Source of the DNA: Polyodon spathula
Taxonomy: Eukaryota; Chordata; Actinopteri; Acipenseriformes; Polyodontidae
DNA: 64,000 bases
Direction: 5' to 3'
Assembly (NCBI RefSeq): GCF_017654505.1
Contig: NC_054558.1
Coordinates: 7,106,798-7,170,797, forward strand
In this document: positions 1-9,990 of the stretch, piece by piece
How the letters are laid out: each line of letters opens with the position of its first letter
How positions within the stretch are numbered: position 1 is the first letter of the stretch
Made by a program: the position numbers and the translations under genes
Notes under the pieces: generated by a model
Told to the model about the DNA's origin: nothing
The model's database searches: none
The model's input: only the letters and a program-made list of their open reading frames with translations

Positions 1-263
1 TGCAAACAGACTGGAAAACTGCACCTTAATAATGCGCTCTGTCTTAACACACCAGTCCTTAACCAACTCCTTAATAATGATCACTTCTCAGCTCTCCAAC
101 ACAGCACCTTAGCAAGCATTCCACTGGATAAGGGCTAGGGGAAGTGTATCATTTTTTAATGGATCGACAAGAACAGTCTTGGATGTGAAGACCAGCAGTG
201 AAGTAACAAAAACGACGAGTGAAACTAAAACAAAGATTAACAAGAAGCGAGGGGAGTACTTAC
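1..263 (-). other. golt1a: golt1a intron 1 (partial)
   Basis: This stretch follows the golt1a exon 1 donor. The ORF running through it (TM-like residues after the MISITEFQ start) is intron read-through rather than protein: the family's next residues would be KIGVG, which are not present here. I see no second exon. Confidence 0.55.
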
Positions 264-288
264 TCTGAAATTCTGTTATTGAAATCAT
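264..288 (-). CDS. golt1a: golt1a first coding exon (partial gene, rest beyond left edge)
   Basis: The minus strand reads ATG for MISITEFQ, then one base of the next codon, then a strong donor (A|GTAAGTAC). GOLT1A proteins begin MISITEWQK, and GOLT1B begins similarly with MISLTD, so both the eight residues and the phase-1 break fit. GOLT1A is a small four-pass Got1-family membrane protein of the Golgi, thought to act in ER-to-Golgi or intra-Golgi vesicle transport. Only this exon is in the window; positions 1-263 look like its first intron. The neighbour upstream on the same strand is plekha6, as in human 1q32.1. Because only eight residues are visible, the call rests partly on synteny. Confidence 0.72.
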
Positions 289-1531
289 TCTGATTTCAGT
301 TCCTTGGAGAGAGTAGTGCTGCGTCGACACCCACAAACCACAGCTCTTGCACTCTGGCCCCCGGTGCTGTCATCAGCACACCTGGCCAATGATTAACCAG
401 CACAGGGCAAGCCCTGATAGAGGGCTGTGGATGAAGAACCGGTGGAAGAGGCGAGGAACCATGGTTTGTTTCCCAGGCTATTTATTTTCACTTTGACTAT
501 GGGGAAGTTCATTTTTCTTGCCACAACACTATATATTCACTTCCTGTGCAGCAGGTAATATGACTTGTATCTGCTCACTGGCTTTATTGATTATAGCCTT
601 TGCAATAAAATACATAAATCATTTGATAAATGCAAAAAATGATTGTTGTTCTTGGTGAAAAGCATTGTTTGTTTTTGTTAAACCAAATTTCAGTGATTTC
701 ACAGCCCCCCCTTGTGCCCATTCTGTAAAGGAACGCTAAGTAGTAAAACATATCTTTAAACGAGCAGAACTGGGCCTGCATGCACAAACATACCCTGGTC
801 TAAGGTGAAACAGCTTCCTTAGTAAACATGGCTGTCACTTGTAGGCAAAATCTCTATCTCAGACCCTTGTCCTTTTAGCTTTCCTTTCTTTTTGCAAGAA
901 GACAGTTCAATCGATACTCTTCCAGACACACAGAACACCTTAAAACAAAGAGAGACAAATTATTTTTTTCAACGCTTTTACCAAATCTGGTTCTGAGACC
1001 TACCCAAGAGTTGTTATTTTTGTGCCACTGTCCATTTAGCAGCTTTAATAAAGGAATACATTACAAAAATGCAATGCCAACGCTGCATACAATCACAATA
1101 CACATAATTGCCTTCATCAAAGTTGTGGTTTTTACTCTGCTAGAAGGATTGTGGCTTTAGAATTGAGAACTCATACCACTGAATTGGGATTGATTTGTTT
1201 AAAATGTTCTGTTCCTTGATGAAGCAAGGAAATGCCACTCACTTGCACAGCTTTTTCAAAACTCACAATTAATGTTTGAAGCCGTTATTATCCACCTCCA
1301 AAACTAGAATGCCATTAGATGCCACAATATCATTTGCATACATCTTTGTGGAGAGCCTTTTTCTAAAGAGAAACATACAGTAGATTGATCATGTCAATGT
1401 CATATACATGAAGGGGTATTATATTTAGACACATCATATTGTACAAATACATGGAGATGTGCTGTCAACACTCTATATACATGGTGTGTATGCGTGAATG
1501 GAAGTATCTAGCGCCCCTGTGTGTGTGTGTG

Positions 1532-1623
<92 letters not shown>

Positions 1624-2469
1624 CAATTTGGTCCTTTTTGCATTCTGAACCGATACTTTGTTATGGCTGTTTTTCATTTTTCATAAATACACTAATGGAT
1701 GTATGTATGTGCAATGTTCAGCATATAGTATATTCAATACAAGTTGTACTATTGTATATATGATTTGTTATGCCATGGTCCTGGTTTAAAGCATTGAGAA
1801 GAACATATCCATGCTGAATGCTGTAGATTTAAATGTGATGTGTGCTTACCCATGATATGCATTCTAATTACAGCCTTGTACGAATGGTGCATGCATATGG
1901 TTTATGCTCTCATACATTATCTAGTAATTTAGATACAACACTGGGCACATGAGAGTGTTAAGGTTTGCTGCTATGATTTATTAAAACTCCTTCAAAAATA
2001 AAAATAATAATAAGGAATTTGTTTTGCTTTTAAATACGTACATCTTCAGGTTAGCTATAAACAATGAAAGTATTCACAGGAATTTAAAGACGACAGCTCT
2101 TTTCAATGTGACAGGTAGGCAAGTCAGCACACCAGAAGGGAAACAGAAATGGAGAATGCAGTTTAAACCCAACAGTTAAAACGTTGGACCTACGCCTGAG
2201 TTTTAGAATTGCTTTGCCTGGATTACAAAGGAATGGTTTTGGATTTAGGATAGGCCAACAGCTTAATTGCAAAGGTCACAGATGAACTGTCCGCAACAGG
2301 CATGGGGCTACTGTTGCAATATCTCATTTTTAGAGATCGCCTTTTTAAAATAATTCACTTTTCAATACCAGATTATTTTATTTTACCACTAAATCAGTGA
2401 TGTCAGCTGGTTTGCACTAATCAGGGTTTGTGAATCTTGAGTTGTTTCTTCCACTTACAATATTTCTAG
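289..2469. other. Intergenic / golt1a 5' region with a TA microsatellite
   Basis: This AT-rich DNA lies upstream of golt1a and downstream of plekha6. The first 100 bases above the golt1a ATG should hold its 5' UTR and promoter, but I see no clear TATA box or CpG island. Apart from the TA tract at 1535-1621 I recognise no gene. Short ORFs here are low-complexity or unremarkable. Confidence 0.5.
1535..1621. repeat. (TA)n microsatellite, about 43 units
   Basis: An uninterrupted TA dinucleotide tract follows a short (GT)n run. It produces spurious YIYI-type reading frames on both strands. Confidence 0.97.
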
Positions 2470-2697
2470 TCAGGCTTTGCTGACAAGTTGACAGGACTGT
2501 AGAAGTTGAAAGAGTAGCGTTATGGAAATGCTTCGGCCAGGGTTAAGTGGCGGTTTCTCCTTTTGTCCTTCCTTATACACTGACGATAGGTCTTTGAATG
2601 TAAGGATAAGGCAGATGAAGCCCAAGACAGCAGCCAAAAGCATTGACAAGCTTGTCGCTATTAACTCAGGTACTTGGAATGTAAGCTGGTGACCCAT
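2470..2697 (-). CDS. Possible 75-aa single-pass membrane microprotein (unproven)
   Basis: This ORF starts at an ATG in good context (G at -3 and +4) and ends with TGA. Residues about 12-34 form a continuous hydrophobic stretch (ATSLSMLLAAVLGFICLILT) that could span a membrane. A charged segment (KEGQKEKPPLNPGR) follows, as in small type III membrane proteins. A perfect CRE octamer lies 20 nt upstream at 2717-2724. I recognise no homologue, and I know of no gene between GOLT1A and PLEKHA6 in human. It could equally be a chance ORF or one exon of a spliced transcript. Confidence 0.22.
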   Translation of the reverse strand: MGHQLTFQVPELIATSLSMLLAAVLGFICLILTFKDLSSVYKEGQKEKPPLNPGRSISITLLFQLLQSCQLVSKA

Positions 2698-2716
2698 CTC
2701 GGAGTTAACATAAAAC

Positions 2717-2724
2717 TGACGTCA
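2717..2724. promoter_or_regulatory. Consensus cAMP-response element (TGACGTCA)
   Basis: The palindromic full-site CREB/ATF octamer is present exactly. It lies 20 nt before the ATG of the minus-strand membrane-type ORF. A chance match to one octamer in 64 kb is not rare, so function is only suggested by position. Confidence 0.35.
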
Positions 2725-4039
2725 TCACAGGAGACCATTAATGATCAACATAAAACAATGCATCTTTATAGAGCAGGCGTTGGTATAATTATATCACTGA
2801 ACTAGCAAGCTTAATATTCTAAGGTCACTTCTTTTTCACTCCTTTTCTTTTACAGCAATTAGCAATAACATCATGTTTGTAGCTTATTGTTATTAGTTAC
2901 TGCTGTAACATGTGCACTGTGTAACATCAAGACTGCTTCAATGCAAAAGATACGTATATAATTATATTCTATTATAGCTCTATATGTTTTATCATTATAG
3001 ACTTATGAAAGAAAGTGCTGGGAGGTGCTGCATGGACATCAACAAACATTCACAGTTGGCAACAAGCCCTATTTAACGTGAAAGCCTTAGACTTGAGAGA
3101 TCTAGATGTGTATAAAAGAGCACTGAGCAAATCACCTCCCGCACACACACACACAACTGAAGCTGGAATGGACAGGTTCAGTCTGTGCTTATGCAGTTGC
3201 TACAGTCTGCATTTTGCATTATGTTCCAGTCAACGAGACTGAACCCATGGCTGCTGGTGTGTTGGTACCAGTAGAAAAAGGACTGGGGGGCAGTTTGCAC
3301 ACTGGTTCAGTTTCAATCCTGTTTGTAAAGCTCATTTACCAAGAAAGCACAGCCAAAGCTCTGGTCTAGAGTACACGAAGGACTGGGATGCATATTGTGC
3401 GGTCAGAGGTCCACAGAGATGCTGGGTGCATTTAGTTGACTCCAAAGTTTTTCATCCCAGAGTGAGACAGACAGTACTGCACCTTTCACAGGGAGCCCCA
3501 CTAACCCTAATTCAGCTTCGTAGTCAGAATATGCGATTCCAGACTTTAAGGACGGGGTCTGCATGAAAAATTTTCCCGCTACTTCAAAAGTTTTGGGGGA
3601 CAAATTGCGCGTTCAAATCTCTCCACAGAAAAACAGGGGGAGCTTGTAGTTCTCAAACCAAATATCTTACTCCCAACTGCAAACCATTTCTAAAGCAGAT
3701 GTAGATCCCTCCAGTCTGGCTGGTTTCTTGTACGGTAAGAGACCAAAAAGGCAGGATAGCTGTACCAGACGATTCTGGTGCCCCCTTGTGGTGGGAGGGA
3801 CAGCATGACAAGCAGTTCCTCCTGCTTCCCAGTTTATAAGGTTCGAAGTCTCCTGGGCTTCCAGGTGTTGAGATTGTTTTTAAAATTCTCGTACAGCTGT
3901 AAAATAAATGAATGAAAAAATATACTCTCTCTGGAAAAAAGGGTTTGTTCTTTTCATTTTGCTTCTTTTGTTTTTTTTTGGCGATCTTTAAGCGCTCAGA
4001 ACGTTGATCCGTGGAACTTCACAGCAGACAGGGCCTGAG
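2725..4039. other. Intergenic or distal plekha6 3' UTR
   Basis: No recognised protein gene. If the 3' UTR exon proposed to begin at 4039 is real, its 3' part runs through here. A minus-strand AATAAA is seen as TTTATT on the plus strand near 2382 but not between 3600 and 4039. A plus-strand TATAAAA at about 3110 lies 60 nt before a short ORF (ATG near 3169) of 24 codons; I give it no function. Confidence 0.35.
4039..4039 (-). other. plekha6: Candidate 3' splice acceptor for a plekha6 3' UTR exon
   Basis: On the minus strand a pyrimidine-rich tract (CCTCTCTTTTCAG) ends at 4040, so an exon would start at 4039. It would pair with the perfect donor 10 nt after the plekha6 stop codon. The exon's 3' end is not determinable by eye. 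Confidence 0.35.
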
Positions 4040-5260
4040 CTGAAAAGAGAGGAGGCGTGTTACAGATTTCCCAGTGAGTTCCAGTGGAATACTGCTGGCA
4101 AGGCTGCTCGCTAAAGCTTTATAGTTTCTTGCTTTCTAGACTGGAGGAGGTGATCACTCAAATCGCCATATACAACTAGATTCAAACTGACAGATCTGTG
4201 AGGTGCTCCTGAGTGCTGCGAACCACACTGTGACATTTCAAAATATGCATACGTTTTGTTTTATAACCAAAACTTTGGCCACTTCAGTAAAAAGATCACC
4301 ATCGTCCTGATTCTCTCTTATTGACAGCAATATAAAGCTACCTTTTGATATTATTGCCACTCTTCTATTCACTATTAAGACCACCATCTGCAGTCTCAAA
4401 CAAATCAAAGCAGTGTTAAATCGCCTCTCTAATAAGACCAACATGCTGTAACCTACCAAACCCTCTGCAAACTTGGATACAACTAATTTGCACTTTTGGT
4501 TTAGATTAAAAATAAATAACTATAAGAAATCAAGACAGTAAATTGGATTGGTATGCATGGAAGAAAACTACAAGAAGTAACATTGCAATGACTTGACAAA
4601 TGCTATGATTATGTATCTTCAATATTAAGGCCACCACCCAATTAAGACACATGTTGTTGGTTCTTTGATTGACCTTTATAGTGAGCACAAAGGTCAAGGA
4701 AGGGTCCATACGACCCTCCGGTATGGTTTTCTAATAACAGTATAATGAGATTGATTCATTTGTCTGTTGTGTTTTGGCGGTTTGGGTTAGTCAGTGCTAG
4801 TCAATGCACACACAAAGCAGTAGACAGTGCTTTGTGTAAGTGTTGTGTTGTGTCTAGAATCGTTTGAACTGTGATATGTTTTTCCCATGGTGTACTGCAG
4901 TACACTTTCAAAAGGGGTGCTTTGACTTTATCTGAGATTAACAGCTGTCAGTTACTGATTGACGTACAGGGACTTGGAGTTCACAAACTTGAAAAATGTG
5001 AGCGGAGAATCAGTAATTTAATATATGTGTTATTTAAAGGAAGGCGAAGATTTGTGGTCTAAAATAAACAGTTCCCCAGGCAGTGATTTCCAAAGTATTT
5101 GGCTAATGAAAACTGGCAGTCTTCAACTAGAAACATCCTGTGGATTATGTTTATAGCTCTGGAAACAAGAATTAATTCTTCATTTCTAGCAGTCTGTGGT
5201 AAAAACAGTTCACTGGGTGGGGCAGTGAGGGAGGGAGAGGTTTAGAGAGATGATTCGACC
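4040..5260. other. Intergenic / possible plekha6 3' UTR intron
   Basis: Mostly AT-rich unique-looking DNA. Around 4370-4650 a few loosely similar phrases built on TTAAGACCACC recur, which hints at an old decayed repeat. No gene seen. Confidence 0.35.
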
Positions 5261-5290
5261 AATAATAATAACAACAACAACAACAACAAC

Positions 5291-5363
<73 letters not shown>
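5261..5363. repeat. (AAT)n / (AAC)n trinucleotide tract
   Basis: AAT units, then AAC units, then a long uninterrupted AAT run. It gives false poly-Tyr/Ile/Thr frames. Confidence 0.97.
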
Positions 5364-5364
<1 letters not shown>

Positions 5365-5520
5365 ATCCTTTTAGTGTAGTTATACATGTAATGGCCTTCG
5401 TTCAGTCGTGGAAACCAATGACATTTTTTAGGCATGCTCTTTTAATCCAGGATGAACGGGATGACCCAATCACTGAATTTGTTATCCTCTACTATGTCCT
5501 GCCTCAGTGTGGTGGGCGGG

Positions 5521-5530
5521 ACTCACCTGT
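5521..5530 (-). other. plekha6: Perfect splice donor just after the plekha6 stop
   Basis: Ten bases after the TAA the minus strand reads CAG|GTGAGT (exon end at 5527), a full match to the vertebrate donor consensus. This suggests the 3' UTR is spliced. A junction this close to the stop would not trigger nonsense-mediated decay under the 50-55 nt rule. Confidence 0.5.
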
Positions 5531-5536
5531 GCAGAC

Positions 5537-5634
5537 TTAGACCTTCATGAAGTTGGAGGAGTCAGTGAGGTCAGCGATAGGGGGAGGGGCCGGGTCAGTC
5601 GGGGAGGTTGGAGGGCTGGGGGTAACGCATTGAG
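5537..5634 (-). CDS. plekha6: plekha6 coding exon 24 (C-terminus)
   Basis: Acceptor TTCCAG at 5640-5635; stop TAA at 5539-5537. It supplies two bases of residue 1075, then residues 1076-1106. The start QCVTPSPPTSPTDPAPPP aligns with human QCATPSPPTSPASPAPP, and the last residues are FMKV against human TMRV. A terminal Met-X-Val fits a class II PDZ ligand (hydrophobic at -2 and 0), which is inference only. Confidence 0.9.
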
Positions 5635-8600
5635 CTGGAATGGAATGGTATGGAATCAAACCCAACAAAATATAAAATAAAAAATAAACATGTCATGTGT
5701 GAGCACCACCGCTACCCAAACAGAGTTGACTGTACTCTACTTTACAGGTAGAGTACAGTCAACACACTGTCAGAACAATCAGAAAGGATGACAAATTGGA
5801 GTTTTAAAAAGGTCTCCTAGCAACTGAAGAAAGGCACCGTTGTGTATGTGGTTTCTTTTGGTTGCAAATATTTGTACAAATCATGAGATGAAGGAAATGG
5901 ATTGCATGGATATATAACTGAATTCAGTCTCTCTTTTTGTTTTTCTGTCTAGACTGCAATCAGAAGATATAAAGGGTGAACGGCTGCCATTATAGTACAG
6001 TGGAGTACACAAAACAAAATCACGTCTCAAAAGAGGAAAGGGTACACAATATGTGAACTGGGTTATTCTGCTGTAATGTTTTCACATTACCACACCTGTT
6101 ACCAGCAGTGCACACCAATTTAAATACATTTTAAAAGGCATAATTCACGTTGTTTATGGCCGACTTGAAAAAATACTGCAGAATTACTCAATTGTTCGAC
6201 TGCACTCTCTCAGCTCTGCTTTGATTCAGTCCGCTCTGCCATGGGGCCCGTGTCATTGTTTTGTCTGGAAGTGCCCTGAATTCAGACTCAAAAATGAACT
6301 CCTGCTTTGCGAGCCAGATTGGGTCTGAACCACAGAAGGGAATCCTAAGTGGAGAGGCTCTCCGGATAGAGGCCAGTCTGTTTAAAGCTGACTCGTCTCC
6401 TCACCAGAGAGCAGGCGACTGCGTCGGGACGCCTCAGTAGCAAGAGCACACGAGATCTCGATCCGCTTCTCCTGCTCCTGCCGCTGCTGCTCTGTGTCGG
6501 CTTGCCCATCCGCTGGGCCGTCCAGCAGAGGCACGATGTTCTGTAAACTGATGACAGGAGGGAGGGGGGCGGAATGGGGAGATCATAGGAGGGACGGGAG
6601 CGGAATGGGGTGAGAACAGGAGAGAGGGGAACGGAATGGGATGATCACAGGAGGGAGGGGGGCGGAATGGGGTGAGAACAGGAGGGAGGGGAGCGGAATG
6701 GGGTGATCACAGGAGGGAGGGGAGCGGAATGGGATGATCACAGGAGGGAGGGGAGCGGAATGGGGTGATCACAGGAGGGAGGGGAGCGGAATGGGGTGAG
6801 AACAGGAGGGAGAGGAGAGGAATGGGGTGAGAACAGGAGGGAGGGGAGCGGAATGGGGTGATCACAGGAGGGAGGGGAGCGGAATGGGGTGATCACAGGA
6901 GGGAGGGGAGCGGAATGGGATGATCACAGGAGGGAGGGGCGCGGAATGGGGTGATCATAGGAGAGAGGGGAGCGGAATGGGGTGAGAACAGGAGGGAGGG
7001 GAGCGGAATGGGGTGATCACAGGAGGGAGGGGAGCGGAATGGGGTGAGAACAGGAGGGAGGGGAGCGGAATGGGGTGATCACAGGAGGGAGGGGAGAGGA
7101 ATGGGGTTATACATCCACAACTTCAATCCTCTAATCCTAATATCGGATGAAACTGAAGATAAAAAATTCAAGTCATGTATAACAAACTTAAGTGAATTTG
7201 TCAAAGAATATAAATTTAATATAATACATCTATGGCCATTTTGCAATCACCTAGACTTTTACGATTGAGACATAATAAAAAATAAAAATAAAACATTATC
7301 AACACAATTTAGATGTTTTATTTAACATCAAAGAAACTACAAAATGATATTGCAAAAATCTACCGGAAGCCATAATAGTAGTACAGTATTTCATGTTAGA
7401 TTTTGAAATGTCACATTTTTCAATTTATGTCAGTTTTTCGTAAATGAAAAAATACAAAGCCGTATGTAATTTAATACGTTAACGTAACATTATTCAGCAG
7501 GCTTCATTTGACTTTACGAAGCAAAATTCTATAAGGTGATGCAAAACCTTTGGCCCTAGCTGTACATGTAGGTGCAGAGTAAATGGTAGCAGAGTGATGC
7601 CGTTTGTGTTAAAAGTGCAGCATACTTGGACTTGGCGATGAGGGTCTTGATGCGCTGCACCTTCTTCTTCTTCTCGCGGATTTCATCTGGACTGAGGGGT
7701 AGGTCAGGGTCACTATCCAGGTATCGCTCTGGAATGGGGACTTTGTCTGGCGTCGATAGCTGGGGAGAGAGGGGTCTGTCAGTGCTACACGTCATCCAAA
7801 TGAAGTCAATCGTCAAGGTCAGTCAGATCCATGAGTATCCCCGACACTAACCTCTCTGCTGATGTCCACGTTGTAGTGCTCGGGTTCGATCTCCACCCGG
7901 CGCAGTCGAGCGATCTCCTCCCGCGGAGACTCCATCCCCTGCCCTCGCACCGCTGCCTCCAGGTCCTTGATGTCCACCTCGTGAGAGGTCAGCCGTCGCC
8001 GCACCTGCGCCAGAGCAAGCCAGTCAGATAGGGGCAAGGGAGCACAGGCACCAATGACAGCGCAGCAGGGAACTTCGCCTACCAATCATTTCTGGCCAAC
8101 AGAGGACCCCCCACAAAACAGGGAGGACAGGCACAAGTAAGAAGCAGATAGAGAACATCTACCAACCAGAGCAAGAAAGAAAGCAAAGAAAGGTCTTCTT
8201 TTGTGGGGCAGAAAGAGAGCTTGGGTGTCTACTGTGCAGTTTAATGCTAAGAGAAGGAGGAGAGGTAACCAGCCTGTGCAAGATGAAGGAGGGATCTCAA
8301 CTCGTACCACTCTGTAGTTGACGGCAGGCTTGATCCCATCAATCTGCTGGTTATTAGAAAGCTGCAGGCTGTTTCTCTTCTCACGCATTGAGCTGCTCTG
8401 GTGTCGCTTGATCCTCTCATTCTGCTCCTTCACGCTCATCTTCATCTTCACCTCGGCAGGGAACACAGCGCTCTTTGGGCGCTCCTGTAGGGTAAATAAA
8501 TAAACCATTGCAGGGTACATATTTCAAACTGGACCATGGGATTGCTCTGTGGGTTCTGATACCACCCTCTAGTGTTAGATGGTAGTATTGCACTGTGGGT

Positions 8601-9953
8601 CAGCATGTCTTACCTGAGAGATGTGTCCATTGTGCAGTTTGATGTTGTCGCGTCTGCGGTTGAGAGACGGAGAGCTTGTCTCCTCTTTGAAAGGAGACTT
8701 GGTCCTGGGAGGAATAACACCCGCTGCAGACAGCAGGGAGATAAGCAGTTGTCGTTACTATGCAACAACTATACACACACATAGTTAAAATGTAAAAGTA
8801 AAGCCTGTAAGCTGTGTAACAAAGTGCAGGTAAAAGTATAGTATATATTCCACCGCAGATTGTACACAATAGCTGTGTGCTGCAAAGGAAAGTGTAGTTC
8901 ACTTGTCATAGAACCCTGAACTACATTTCCCAGGATACCATACATGTCCAAACAGGTACTTACCTGGTGTTAATTAAAAACAGTTAAGGTAGGTACTTAA
9001 GCAGGGTTGAAGCAACAGCGCTGGGTCTTTGACAAGGCTCAGTCCTTCCCACAGACCCAGTGTGCTGCAGCAAACTCCAAGGTATCATTTCTACTCTTTA
9101 TTAAAGACAGACACAAAGTGTATTTGGCTCCTGCTGTTGCGAGTCTCCTTTGTTTACACTAGAAGACCGTGGTAAAGAACCGACAACGGAGACTAAAAGC
9201 GCCCCACTTTGTCCCAGTTGGTATAGGTTGGCATAATAGTTAAGGCAGGAATGCAGACAATCCAAATATCAGAATTTAAAATACTGTTATTACTTTGCAA
9301 TAGCGCAATTGTTCTTTAAGAAAATTCCCAATTGAAAAATGCCATTATTTTTTTGCCCACTCCTACCTTTGTTCTGATTGTTCAGCTCTGACTCTCCAGG
9401 GCTGGGTTTCTCTGCTGGCGGAGTATCTGATCGGAAACTGAACTTCGACTGCAAACAAAAAAGAAAGAAGCACTAAAGGCTCAGTGTGTGGACAGCTAGG
9501 GAGTGCTGGTGTGAGCGCAGTTCACAGGGTAGTGTATAGTAGTCTTTTTGGTGGAATTGAATCTGGCTGCATGGCCCCGGTGCAGGGGGGCTAGGATTCC
9601 TGAAATGTGCAAAGCTCTGCTCTGTAGCGAGTGTTCCACTCCCATACCAGGTGTGGCGAACAAGATCATCGGGCTTTTGTGAACGAGAAGCATTCAGTTA
9701 TTTCTATCAGTCAAACAGGAAAGAAAACAAGGAGTGGAGCGCTGGGTCCCACATGCAGTCATGGGAAGTCTTGAAATCAGGGAGGGACGTTTTCAGTTAT
9801 ATAATTTTATCATTAAAATGTTCTTCTGGTTATTTTAGGTCTGTATGCAACATATGCATTCTGGACTGTTATTGATAATATTCTGTATTATTATATTATG
9901 TGTAAGGATTCAGTAACAGGCAGCCAAATTCAACCCAGAGCTGTTTCTAAACA

Positions 9954-9990
<37 letters not shown>

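Noticed and set aside
1439..1763. YIYIYI-type ORFs at the TA tract
   Set aside because: Simple repeat translation.
5172..5540. Poly-Tyr/poly-Ile frames around 5260-5363
   Set aside because: Produced by the AAT microsatellite.
6541..6543. Acceptor TTTACAG for exon 23 giving start NIVP
   Set aside because: Phase does not agree with exon 22 (phase 2); the CATCAG acceptor 7 nt upstream restores LQNIVP, matching human MQNVVP.
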